From positions 1 to 64,000 of the forward strand of contig NZ_JABEQJ010000013.1 of the NCBI RefSeq assembly GCF_014174255.1: DNA of 64,000 nucleotides, written 5' to 3'. The notes under the pieces are model-generated. The model was not told the origin of the DNA and ran no database searches. It saw only the letters and a list, made by a program, of their open reading frames with translations. Made by a program: the position numbers and the translations under genes. The stretch comes from Gluconacetobacter sacchari (lineage in GTDB: Bacteria > Pseudomonadota > Alphaproteobacteria > Acetobacterales > Acetobacteraceae). Below, in pieces: positions 8,729 to 16,944 of this stretch. The stretch's first letter is position 1; every line of letters starts with the position of its first letter.

Positions 8729-9489
8729 CACGGCTCTCCCGCGTGGCGCAATTCGACGACGAAATCGTAGAGATCGGCGCGATAGGACGAGAATGTCACC
8801 TCAAGGACTCTTCCATCGGCGAGAAAGGACCGTCTTTCGATTTCCAGCACCGCGTCCGGGCTGTCGAGCCGCAGCAGGTCCCGCTCACGGGACGTGGCGA
8901 GGCGGGCGCGTATGCGCTGCAACGCCCGGACCGGCAGCAGGTCGCGGGTTTTCAGGGCGTCGTAAAACGAATCCCCGACCGCGTCCGGGGCGGGCAGATA
9001 GGATTGCGAAATCACCGCGGCCTCGATCGCCATGGGCTGGCCGTTGGCGGTGCGGATGCGTTTCAGGCGAATGACGCGGTTTCCGGGGGCGATCCCGAGT
9101 GCCATCGCCTCGTCCGAATTCGCCCTGGCGACGCATTTGTCGAGCCAGATCGAGCCGGGCTCATAACCCCGCGCCCGCATGTCTTCCGAAAAGCCGAGCA
9201 GGATGGAAAGCGGCTGCTCGATCCGCCCGGCCACGAATGTGCCGGCGCCGGGCTTCTGGTTCAGGATGCCCGCCTCGACCAGTTGACCCAGCGCCTTGCG
9301 GATGGTCACGCGGGACACGCCGGTCATTTCAGCCAGTTCCCGCTCGGGGGGGATGGCGTCGCCCAGGCGCAGGGTGCCGCCGGCAATCAGGTCCCGCAGC
9401 CTGTCGCCGACCTGGAGATATAGCGGCTTGCGGTCATCCGGATCGGGCGTCAGAGCGCGGAAAAGCTGTTCGGTCGTCATGATGTCCAT
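8728..9489 (-). CDS. GntR/HutC family regulator with UTRA sensor domain
   Basis: This is a 253-residue one-domain-sensor transcription factor. An N-terminal winged helix (about residues 20-85) contains LRLGDAIPPERELAEMTG and SRVTIRKALGQLVEAG. The C-terminal UTRA ligand domain (about 100-250) contains LGIAPGNRVIRLKRIR and VLEVTFSSYRADLYDFVVEL. The NagR/DasR/YvoA members of this family sense amino-sugar phosphates. The gene shares an operon with anmK and is divergent from the TonB receptor, so an amino-sugar or MurNAc-derived effector is the natural hypothesis. An in-frame ATG at 9480 is an alternative start. Confidence 0.88.
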   Translation of the reverse strand: MDIMTTEQLFRALTPDPDDRKPLYLQVGDRLRDLIAGGTLRLGDAIPPERELAEMTGVSRVTIRKALGQLVEAGILNQKPGAGTFVAGRIEQPLSILLGFSEDMRARGYEPGSIWLDKCVARANSDEAMALGIAPGNRVIRLKRIRTANGQPMAIEAAVISQSYLPAPDAVGDSFYDALKTRDLLPVRALQRIRARLATSRERDLLRLDSPDAVLEIERRSFLADGRVLEVTFSSYRADLYDFVVELRHAGEP

Positions 9490-9795
9490 CGCAACCCCGA
9501 TAGCCCCGAAAAACGCGACGCGCGGGCGCGCCTTCGCATTGCGCCAATGTAACGCTTTTATAATACCATATCAATACCTTGTGTGGGCTTCATTGTCTGA
9601 AGACACACCACAAATCCGGGTGATCTTCACATAGTTGCCCAAAAATTAAGAATCCACATCTGATTCGATAGCGGAATGCCTTGTGTGCGGTTTAGTTTGG
9701 TATTAAATTGGACTTGTACGTTGCGCGAAGACGGGCGCGGCCGGAACGTTTCGGTTGGCCTGCCGCCCCTCCCTGAAGACAGGAGTGACTATCTG
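9490..9795. promoter_or_regulatory. divergent promoter region between gntR-anmK and the TonB receptor, with repeated half-sites
   Basis: This 306-base region holds no gene and is AT-rich in its middle. AATACC occurs at 9562-9567 and again at 9573-9578, eleven bases (one helical turn) apart, and its complement GGTATT is at 9699-9704. A nine-base direct repeat CCTTGTGTG lies at 9577-9585 and 9679-9687. These are candidate GntR operator elements; binding is inference. Confidence 0.45.
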
Positions 9796-12237
9796 ATGCG
9801 TCATCGCATTTGCTGGATTCTTGCATCGGTTTCCCTGATGGCGCTCCAGGTGGGCAGGGCGGAAGCGGCACCGGTTTTCGCCCATCGGAAGGCCGCGTCG
9901 CGTCCTGTTCACCACGCGCGGACGCCGGTCACCGGACACGGCACGCTGCCGGCGCCCGGGTCCGCCGCATTGCCGCCACGACGGAAATCGCCGGACGTGG
10001 CGCAATCGTCTCCGGAAGAGATCAATGTCCATGCGGCGATCCAGACCGCAACCGGCGTCACGGGTTCGACCCCGGGCGGCGGCCTGATGCCGGAGCAGAC
10101 GGCCGCCAAATCCATCAGCGGCCTGACGCGGGACTTCATCGCCAAGCAGAGCCCGACCAGCAGCCCGCTGACGATGATGGCGAGCTTGCCCGGAGTCGTC
10201 ACCAGCAGCGGCGATCCGCTCGGCACGAGCGATCAGCAGGCCGGCCTGTCGGTTCGCGGGCTCACGCAGTTCGAGCTGGGCTATACATATGAGGGCATCC
10301 CGGCCGCCGACCCGCTGAACTTCTTCATTTTCACGAGCACGACGGCGGATAACGAAAATATCCAGAGCCTCAGTCTCGCGCAGGGGTCGGCGGATATCTC
10401 GGCGCCGCTCTACAACGCCGTCGGCGGCCAGCTCTCCGAAACCTTGCGCGATCCGTCGCAGCATTCCGGCGGCCTGATCAACCTGGCCTATGGGTCCTAT
10501 GGTCTGAATCGCGAATTCGGCAGGGTCGACAGCGGCGAGATCGGCCATAGCGGCGTCAAGGCGTTTGCTTCCTTTTCGTATGAAAGCGCCGATAACTGGC
10601 GCGGCCCCGGCCGCATGACCCGATACCATGTCGATGCCAAGGTGCTGAAGGAGTGGGGGAAGGACAACCGGACATCGTTCGTCCTGTCCTATAACAGTCC
10701 GACGGGCTATTATCTGCAAACGCCGTCTCTGGCGCAGTGGAAGGCGCTGGGGACGAAAGCCAATTATGCAGCCAGCTTCCGGACCGGCGGCGCATCCTAC
10801 TATCGCTTCGAGGAAAACCAGCGGAATTCCCTGATCCTTGGCGCACCGCTCCATGTCCGCCTCGCGGATACGCTCACTGCCGATGCCACGCCCTATTACA
10901 CCTATTTCTGGGGATACGGAGATGGCGGCACCACATTGGGCACGGCCAACAGCTATGTCGGCAACCAGGATACCGGCCCGCTTCAGGTCGGATCGACGGC
11001 AAAATCGATCATTGCCGCGGCGATCGACACATTCCACGAGCAGCATAGCGGCTTGAACGCGGCGCTGCACTGGACGACGAAGCACAATACCCTCTCGATC
11101 GGATACTGGTATTCCTACTACACCCAGCAGGAGCACTCGTTTTACGGCCAGGCGGACGAGAATGGGAACGTCGCCTCGATGATCGGCGATTATCCGATCT
11201 ATACCGCGGCCGGCATTCCGCTGTCGCGATACAACATCAATTTCGTCCAGCAGACGAATTCGATCTTCATTCACGACCAGGTCAGGGCATTTGACGACAG
11301 GCTTATGATCGAGGCGGGCTTCAAGGAAGCGATGGTCTCGCGCATGTCGACCCAGTTGATTCCCGGGGCGCACTACAAGACGACCGCGAATTATGCCGAA
11401 CCGCTGCCGCAGTTTGCCGCGCGCTTCAAAATCACGCCGCATGACCAGATCTATATCAACGGGACGACGGCCTTCCGCGCGCCGTCCTCCATCCTGACGA
11501 TGGCCGATTACTTCAGCACGACGACGGGCGTGCTCGCCCACAGCCGCGCGACCAACCTCGCCCCCGAATATTCGATCGGCGAGGAAATCGGCTATCGGCA
11601 TTATGGCCTGGTGAACGTCTCGCTCGCGCTCTTCAACTACAATCTGACGAACCGGCAGCTCAGTTCGACGGTCTATCTCAACGGGGTCGCCACCACGGCA
11701 TCCATCAATGCCGGCGGCCAGACCTCCAGGGGCGCCACGCTGGAACTGGGCCTGCGTCCCTGGCATCATTTCAGCCCGTATCTGTCCGGGCAGTATCTGC
11801 ATGCCACGATCGACAACAACCTTCCCGCCGGCGGCGATTTTCTCGCGACGCGGGGCAAGACGGCGGTCAATACGCCGGAATTTTCCGGCGCGATCGGGCT
11901 TTCCTACGACAATGGCAGCGTGTTCGGCAATTTTGCCCTGAACTATGTCGGCTCTCAATACACGACATTCATGAACGACCAGAAGATCCCGTCGTACATG
12001 ACCGCGAACGTAACGGCCGGATATCGCTTTCCGAGCTATCATTTCATCAAACATCCGCAGATCCAGCTCAACCTGGTCAACCTGGGCAACAGCGGTTATC
12101 TGTCGGGCGCATCGAGCCTTGTCGGAAACGCGAAAAAGACGACGGGTGTCCGTGGCAGCGCCATTGCCGCCCAGACCCCGCTCTACTACGTTGGCGGCGG
12201 ATTCGCCGGCGTGGTCTCCGTGACGGCCGGGTTCTGA
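9796..12237 (+). CDS. TonB-dependent outer-membrane receptor facing gntR-anmK
   Basis: This 813-residue outer-membrane receptor imports a ligand using TonB energy. Residues 1-23 are a signal peptide (LASVSLMALQVGRAEA). A Pro/His-rich linker follows to about residue 75. The plug domain runs from about 90 to 220 and contains TPGGGLMPEQTAAKS, MMASLPGV and LSVRGLTQFELGYTYEGIP. The remainder is a beta-barrel ending in Phe (VSVTAGF). The start at 9796 follows AGGAG at 9781-9785. The gene is three bases from the next open frame, a secreted serine hydrolase, so they form one operon. The N-terminal region closely resembles that of the receptor at 63290. The ligand is unknown; context suggests a cell-wall sugar or peptide. 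Confidence 0.9.
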   Translation: MRHRICWILASVSLMALQVGRAEAAPVFAHRKAASRPVHHARTPVTGHGTLPAPGSAALPPRRKSPDVAQSSPEEINVHAAIQTATGVTGSTPGGGLMPEQTAAKSISGLTRDFIAKQSPTSSPLTMMASLPGVVTSSGDPLGTSDQQAGLSVRGLTQFELGYTYEGIPAADPLNFFIFTSTTADNENIQSLSLAQGSADISAPLYNAVGGQLSETLRDPSQHSGGLINLAYGSYGLNREFGRVDSGEIGHSGVKAFASFSYESADNWRGPGRMTRYHVDAKVLKEWGKDNRTSFVLSYNSPTGYYLQTPSLAQWKALGTKANYAASFRTGGASYYRFEENQRNSLILGAPLHVRLADTLTADATPYYTYFWGYGDGGTTLGTANSYVGNQDTGPLQVGSTAKSIIAAAIDTFHEQHSGLNAALHWTTKHNTLSIGYWYSYYTQQEHSFYGQADENGNVASMIGDYPIYTAAGIPLSRYNINFVQQTNSIFIHDQVRAFDDRLMIEAGFKEAMVSRMSTQLIPGAHYKTTANYAEPLPQFAARFKITPHDQIYINGTTAFRAPSSILTMADYFSTTTGVLAHSRATNLAPEYSIGEEIGYRHYGLVNVSLALFNYNLTNRQLSSTVYLNGVATTASINAGGQTSRGATLELGLRPWHHFSPYLSGQYLHATIDNNLPAGGDFLATRGKTAVNTPEFSGAIGLSYDNGSVFGNFALNYVGSQYTTFMNDQKIPSYMTANVTAGYRFPSYHFIKHPQIQLNLVNLGNSGYLSGASSLVGNAKKTTGVRGSAIAAQTPLYYVGGGFAGVVSVTAGF

Positions 12238-12258
12238 TACATGGCGGGGGTGAACGGT

Positions 12259-13545
12259 ATGCGACGGCTCGGGATCTTCGTCGGCATTGCCCTGGCTGCT
12301 GCCGGCCATGCCACCTGCCTGGCCGCGTCCGCGCCGGAAGCCTGCGGGATACTGGACAGCATGCCGGCTGGTGGCGACGACGGCAGGTTCGCCGGCATCG
12401 ATCAGGCAATCCGGCAGGGTCTCGGCCCGGACGGGCTCTATCCCGGCGCCGTCATCCTCATCGCCCATGACGGTCATGTCGCGCACCTCGCGGCATTCGG
12501 GAACGCGCAGGACCTCGTCGTCGGCAAGGACGGGCGCGTGGCGCCCCTTGCCCCGCCGCGTCCGATGCGGACGGACGAGATCTTCGACATGGCTTCCGTT
12601 TCCAAGATGGAGGCGACGACCGCCGCGATCCTGCATCTTGTCGACCAGAACCGCCTGCATCTGGACGACCGGCTGGGCCGGCTGCTGCCGGTCTTCGCCG
12701 GAACGGACAAGGCGGCGATGACCGTCGAGCAGCTTCTGACGCACCGCGCCGGCTTGTGGGAGTGGCAGCCCACATGGCTGCACCGGGATGCGACGGGCAG
12801 CGTGCTGCCGTTTCTGGCGCGACTTCCACGCCGCTACGGAATCGGCGAGCGCTGGGCGTATTCCGATCTCGGCTTCATGATCCTGGGGGCGATCGTGTCG
12901 CGCGTGAGCGGCATGCCGCTGGACGCCTATGTCCGCAAGGAACTGTATCTGCCGCAGAAGATGCCCGATACGGGCTATCTGCCCTCTCCGGCGCTTGCCC
13001 CGCGCATCGCCGCGACCTCCCAGGGGGATGCCTATCAGCGGCGGATGGCCGAAACCGGCAAGCCTTTCCCCATCATGTTCCCCCCCGACCGCGCCGGCCC
13101 CGTGGCCTATCGCACGGATTTTCTCGTCGGGCAGGTCAACGACGCCAATAGCTGGCTGGGCTGGGACGGCGTGGCGGGACATGCGGGGGTGTTTTCGACC
13201 GCGCTCGACCTGGCCCATTATTTGCAGACTCTGCTGAACGGCGGCTGCTACGGCAACTGGCGGCTCGCCTCGCCAGCGGTGCTGGCCCGTTTCGAGCAGA
13301 CTCCGTTCGATGCGAAACAGGCTCTCGGTTTCCGAAAAATCCAGATTGATGGCGTGACGACGCCGATCTTCGGTCATTCCGGGTTTACCGGGACGCAATT
13401 CATGTTTGCCCCGGCGCTAAACCTGTCCGTCGTGCTGCTGACGAACAGGCTGCACCGCCCGGATTCGGCATCGCTGCATTATCCCGCGCTGACGGCGCTG
13501 TGGAATCAGGTCATGCGCGGCGCGGTGACGGCAGCTATTCAGTAG
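12259..13545 (+). CDS. secreted serine hydrolase, beta-lactamase/class C type
   Basis: This is a 428-residue periplasmic serine hydrolase of the beta-lactamase/DD-peptidase/esterase superfamily. A signal peptide (GIFVGIALAAAGHA) is followed by the catalytic SxxK motif (SVSK, Ser113 and Lys116). The second motif is YSD at 201-203 in place of the usual YxN, and the third is a GHSG near residue 373. THRAGL and GVFSTALDLA are typical family blocks. I prefer the ATG at 12259, preceded by GGGGGTGA, over one at 12241. It is co-operonic with the TonB receptor. Plausible roles are muropeptide, D-amino-acid or ester hydrolysis. Its 3' end overlaps the convergent YitT gene by 7 bases. Confidence 0.85.
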   Translation: MRRLGIFVGIALAAAGHATCLAASAPEACGILDSMPAGGDDGRFAGIDQAIRQGLGPDGLYPGAVILIAHDGHVAHLAAFGNAQDLVVGKDGRVAPLAPPRPMRTDEIFDMASVSKMEATTAAILHLVDQNRLHLDDRLGRLLPVFAGTDKAAMTVEQLLTHRAGLWEWQPTWLHRDATGSVLPFLARLPRRYGIGERWAYSDLGFMILGAIVSRVSGMPLDAYVRKELYLPQKMPDTGYLPSPALAPRIAATSQGDAYQRRMAETGKPFPIMFPPDRAGPVAYRTDFLVGQVNDANSWLGWDGVAGHAGVFSTALDLAHYLQTLLNGGCYGNWRLASPAVLARFEQTPFDAKQALGFRKIQIDGVTTPIFGHSGFTGTQFMFAPALNLSVVLLTNRLHRPDSASLHYPALTALWNQVMRGAVTAAIQ

Positions 13546-14171
13546 CCGGTATAGCGACCTGGCCGATGGAAGGTGGCAACCACGCCACTGATCGCGACCG
13601 CGCTGATGGCGGAAAGGCCGACATGGGGCAGGTCGATCGCCAGCGTCGACATGGTCAGGATGAAGCAGTCGATGGCCAGTTGAACCTTGCCGACGTTCCA
13701 GCCCCGGTGCTTGTAGAGCCACAGCGTGACGACGCCCGTGCCACCGACGCCGGCCTGGTGGCGGGCGAGGGACAGGATGCCCATGCCGATGACGGTGCCG
13801 CCGAAGAAGGCGGCCCAGAGAGGCGCGATGAAACCGAGCGTCATGATATGGGGGAACAGTAGCGCGAACAGGGTGATGCTGCTGCTGACCAGGAAGGTCT
13901 TGACCGTGAAGGCCCACCCCATCGTGCGGCTGGCGAAGATGAGGAACGGGATATTGATCAGTGTGAACAGCGTGCCGGCCGACAGCGGCAGGATATAGGA
14001 CAGCAGCAGCGCCACCCCGGCCACGCCGCCGGTGACCAGCCCGGCACGATGCAGGCAGGCCAGGCCCAGCACGATCAGCGAACAGCCGATCACGAGGGCA
14101 TAGGCGTCCTCGAACAGCGAATGGCGCAGGGCGGCGGAAGCGTCGGCGGACGGGCGGGACATGGCGGCCAT
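13539..14171 (-). CDS. YitT family integral membrane protein
   Basis: This 210-residue protein has five or six transmembrane segments and the blocks LVTGGVAGVALLLSYILP, NIPFLIFASRTMGWAFTVKT and FGGTVIGMGILSLARH. These are typical of the YitT (DUF161) membrane domain. The C-terminal DUF2179 domain found in many YitT proteins is absent, as in other short forms. The function is unknown. ATGs at 14171 and 14162 are both possible starts and neither has a strong ribosome-binding site. Confidence 0.85.
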   Translation of the reverse strand: MAAMSRPSADASAALRHSLFEDAYALVIGCSLIVLGLACLHRAGLVTGGVAGVALLLSYILPLSAGTLFTLINIPFLIFASRTMGWAFTVKTFLVSSSITLFALLFPHIMTLGFIAPLWAAFFGGTVIGMGILSLARHQAGVGGTGVVTLWLYKHRGWNVGKVQLAIDCFILTMSTLAIDLPHVGLSAISAVAISGVVATFHRPGRYTGY

Positions 14172-14182
14172 GGATCGGAGCG

Positions 14183-14203
14183 AGGAAAGGCGGAACCTTT
14201 CCT
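14183..14203. other. perfect hairpin in the yitT leader
   Basis: AGGAAAGG and CCTTTCCT form an 8-base-pair stem with a 5-base loop, between the small lipoprotein gene and yitT. A run of A follows on the plus strand (T run before the stem on the minus strand). It is therefore not a classical terminator for the minus-strand genes. It could affect yitT translation. Confidence 0.35.
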
Positions 14204-14245
14204 AAAAAGCCTGCCCCGGCGTGTAAAGGGCGCCGCCCGCCCCCG

Positions 14246-14434
14246 TCAGTGCGTGGCGCGGTCGATATCGCGGCCGATCTTCTCGGCCGGTCCCTTGGGC
14301 GGGTCCACGGTATCCTGCACCTTGTCGCCCAGGCGATCGATCTTCTGGCCCAGTGTCTCGGGCTTCTTCTTGCATCCCGTCAGGGCGACGCACCCCAGGG
14401 CGACACCCAGCGCGATGTGGACGAATGGACGCAT
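14246..14434 (-). CDS. small lipoprotein, 62 residues
   Basis: This is a very short predicted lipoprotein. The signal peptide MRPFVHIALGVALGCVALTGC ends in a lipobox (LTGC), giving a mature, highly charged protein of about 42 residues starting CKKKPETLGQKIDRLGDKV. A GAGGGAG ribosome-binding site precedes the ATG at 14434. A TTG two codons upstream is also open but less likely. I do not recognise a family; the amphipathic tail could contact DNA, membrane or peptidoglycan. Confidence 0.65.
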   Translation of the reverse strand: MRPFVHIALGVALGCVALTGCKKKPETLGQKIDRLGDKVQDTVDPPKGPAEKIGRDIDRATH

Positions 14435-14496
14435 CGGCAACTCCCTCGTTATCCTTGGTATTTCAACGTCCGCATGGTCCGAAGTTTCCCTGCCGG

Positions 14497-15585
14497 TCAG
14501 TGGCCGGGCGCGGCGGGGGCGTCATCCTGCTCCTGAACCGCGACATCGGCGAGGCGCGACTGGGCGAGGCTGAAGCCTGCCGATGCCGGGGCACCAGCCG
14601 CCGGATGGGTGTCGGAAAAATAAAGCATGCCGGTCGGGAAGGCGAACAGCACCCGACGCCCGCGAAAGAAATCCATCCCCAGCATGTTGAAGCGCGCGCC
14701 CGTCACGTCGGCGGCCAGGGCGTCGGCGTGCCAGGTACCGATCACGATATGATCGAAACGGTGCCGCCGGCCGATGATGGCCGTTCCGGCATCGGTGCGC
14801 GAGCGCGGATCGCCCGCCAGGGTCGCGGCGGTCACCCCGATATCGGCGGCATCCGCGGTCCGCACGATCGAGGCGTTGGAGGCGGGTTCGGCCTGCATGC
14901 CGAGCGGCGCGCCGCCGATCGACACCTGGAGCATGACCATCATGCCCCGCCCGTCGGGCAGCAGCGGCGCGGCATAGGTCCGCTCGCCCAGCAGCGTCGG
15001 CAGCGGCGGGCAGGCCGGGGCACCGCTCTCCTTGAACAGGGTGACGGTATGGCCGGGAAAATCCATCAGCACATCGTAGTTGCCCAGGATATCGTAGCCC
15101 ACCACACCCAGGACCGGGCGGCCCGCCACCCGCGTGTCGCCGATCTGGCCCAGGATCACGGCCCGGACATGGTGCGCCGAGCCCCGGTCCAGCCGTAGCT
15201 CGTCCACCTCCGTCTCGGCGGTTTTGCCGGTACCGGTCACCGTTTCCACCGTCAGCGGCCGGCCATGGGGGTAATGCGTGCCGGGGCGCTCGAAAACCCC
15301 GAGCGATTCCTGTGACAGGCCCAGGAACGCCATCCCCTCGATCCCGTCGAAACTCACCGGAACCCCGGGGCTGCCGTCCCCCGTCAGCAGGGGCAGCGAC
15401 AGGACATGCGCCACACAGCGCCCCGACGGGACGATCGCCGACGCGGCCGATCGCGCGGCCGGTGGCACGACCGGCGACGCCTTGGTGCCCGCCGCCACCG
15501 GGGTGGATGGCGTCGAGGCAGCCATCATGACGGCCGCCATCTTCGCCAATCGTGCCGGCAGCAACCTAGCGGGTGGGCGCGTCAT
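14497..15585 (-). CDS. two-lobed retropepsin-like protein lacking the catalytic Asp motifs
   Basis: This is a 362-residue exported protein (hydrophobic N-terminus about residues 8-30) with two aspartyl-protease-like lobes. Each lobe ends with the typical flap-side blocks GYDILGNYDVLMDF (about 165-178) and LGMDFFRGRRVLFAF (about 311-325). Where a DTG triad would be expected there is MAFLGLSQE in the first lobe and MQAEPASNA in the second, so catalysis looks lost. It lies downstream of gntK on the same strand, 25 bases away, at the end of the pentose phosphate operon. The role is unknown; it may be a binding protein. Confidence 0.6.
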   Translation of the reverse strand: MTRPPARLLPARLAKMAAVMMAASTPSTPVAAGTKASPVVPPAARSAASAIVPSGRCVAHVLSLPLLTGDGSPGVPVSFDGIEGMAFLGLSQESLGVFERPGTHYPHGRPLTVETVTGTGKTAETEVDELRLDRGSAHHVRAVILGQIGDTRVAGRPVLGVVGYDILGNYDVLMDFPGHTVTLFKESGAPACPPLPTLLGERTYAAPLLPDGRGMMVMLQVSIGGAPLGMQAEPASNASIVRTADAADIGVTAATLAGDPRSRTDAGTAIIGRRHRFDHIVIGTWHADALAADVTGARFNMLGMDFFRGRRVLFAFPTGMLYFSDTHPAAGAPASAGFSLAQSRLADVAVQEQDDAPAAPGH

Positions 15586-15610
15586 CCCCCCATGCAGGCA
15601 TTATCAGCCC

Positions 15611-16180
15611 TCAGCGGTCAAGAAGACTGTATCGAATCTGGCTGAGCACGCGGGCGATCACCTCGGCCGGCGGCCCCTCGCAATCCACCACCAGCGCGTG
15701 TTCGTCGGGGGTCGGCTCTTCCAGGGTCGCGAGCTGGCTGGGCAGCAGCGTGGGCGACATATAGTGCCCCTGGCGGCGGGACAGCCGCACCTCCAGGATC
15801 GCTTTCGGCACCTCCAGGTAGACGAAGACGACCTTCTGCGATCCCTGGCGCAGGATATCGCGATAGGAGCGCTTGAGTGCCGAACAGGTCAGGATACCGC
15901 CGCCGCCGGTGGTCAGCCGCTGCGCGATCCAGGCATGGCAGCGTTCCAGCCACGGCTGCCGGTCCTCGTCAGTCAGCGGGATGCCGGCCTGCATCTTGTC
16001 GATATTGGCCTGGGGGTGAAGCAGGTCGCCCTCCTGATACGGCCAGCCCAGCAGATTGTGCAGGCCCTCGGCCACCGAAGTCTTGCCGCTGCCCGACACA
16101 CCCATCAGCACGATGACATGAGGGGGAATCCCCTCCGCCACCGGCAGGGGCGCGTGATGCCCCTCGCCCGCCGCGCTCAT
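15611..16180 (-). CDS. gntK: gluconokinase GntK
   Basis: GntK phosphorylates gluconate to 6-phosphogluconate, feeding the pentose phosphate pathway. The 189-residue P-loop kinase has GVSGSGKT near residue 29, EGDLLHPQANIDKMQAGIPL, and TCSALKRSYRDILR. This is the expected set for the GntK/thermoresistant gluconokinase family. The open frame continues upstream into rpiA. The ATG at 16180 overlaps the rpiA stop (ATGA) and gives the normal length. Acetic acid bacteria make gluconate in the periplasm, which suits its place in this operon. Confidence 0.95.
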   Translation of the reverse strand: MSAAGEGHHAPLPVAEGIPPHVIVLMGVSGSGKTSVAEGLHNLLGWPYQEGDLLHPQANIDKMQAGIPLTDEDRQPWLERCHAWIAQRLTTGGGGILTCSALKRSYRDILRQGSQKVVFVYLEVPKAILEVRLSRRQGHYMSPTLLPSQLATLEEPTPDEHALVVDCEGPPAEVIARVLSQIRYSLLDR

Positions 16181-16881
16181 GCCGCCACCAGACGGGTCAG
16201 GCCCTGGCGGCCGGCCACGACCACTTCCGAGGTGCGGCTGACGAACAGGCCGCTTTCGATCACGCCGACGATGTCGCCGATCGCCGCTTCCAGCGCCTTC
16301 GGGTCCGCGATCGGGCCGAAACTGCAATCCAGGATCAGGTTGCCGCCATCAGTCATGAACATCTCGCCATCCCGCTTGATGCGCAGCGCCACCCGCGCGC
16401 CCAGTTCGCCCAATTGCCGCGCCGTGCTTTCCCAGCCGAAGGGCGTGACCTCGACGGGCACCGGCGACCGACTGCCCAGATGATCGACCAGCTTGCCCTC
16501 GTCGACGATGACGACGAAGCGCCGCGCCGCCGCCGCCACGATCTTTTCGCGCAACAGAGCGCCCCCCAGGCCCTTGATCAGGTCCAGCGAGCCGCGCTCG
16601 ACCTCGTCCGCGCCGTCGATGGCCAGGTCGAGCTGCGCGTGGCTGCCGAAATCGACCAGCGTAATGCCCAGCGCCCGCGCCTGCTCCGCCGAATGTTCCG
16701 AGGTCGGGATGGCGACGAAACGCAGCCCCTCCGCCCAGCGCCGGCCCAGCGCCTCGATCATCAGCGCCGCGGTGCTGCCCGTCCCCAGGCCCACCGCCAT
16801 GCCGTCCTGCACCATTGCCGCGGCCTCCTCGGCCGCCCTGCGTTTCAGCTCGACCGTCGGGTCGGAATTCTGACCGCTCAT
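16177..16881 (-). CDS. rpiA: ribose-5-phosphate isomerase A
   Basis: RpiA interconverts ribose 5-phosphate and ribulose 5-phosphate. It has 234 residues with the substrate loop GLGTGSTAALMIEALG, DGADEVERGSLDLIKGLGGA and VDEGKLVDHLG. The catalytic Asp and Lys residues lie in the last two blocks. The length is normal. AACAGGATG and GAGGGA sit just upstream of the start at 16881. The stop overlaps gntK, and pgl lies 63 bases upstream on the same strand. Confidence 0.96.
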   Translation of the reverse strand: MSGQNSDPTVELKRRAAEEAAAMVQDGMAVGLGTGSTAALMIEALGRRWAEGLRFVAIPTSEHSAEQARALGITLVDFGSHAQLDLAIDGADEVERGSLDLIKGLGGALLREKIVAAAARRFVVIVDEGKLVDHLGSRSPVPVEVTPFGWESTARQLGELGARVALRIKRDGEMFMTDGGNLILDCSFGPIADPKALEAAIGDIVGVIESGLFVSRTSEVVVAGRQGLTRLVAA

Positions 16882-16944
16882 CCTGTTCCCTCTCCGGAAC
16901 CTGCCGGACCCGCCGGCGGTTCACTTGTTTTTATCCTGCGACGG

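Noticed and set aside
9703-13398. A 1231-codon minus-strand open frame opposite the TonB receptor and serine hydrolase
   Set aside because: It is a product of GC-rich codon use: the plus strand encodes two well-recognised proteins, and the minus translation has no domain or ribosome-binding site.
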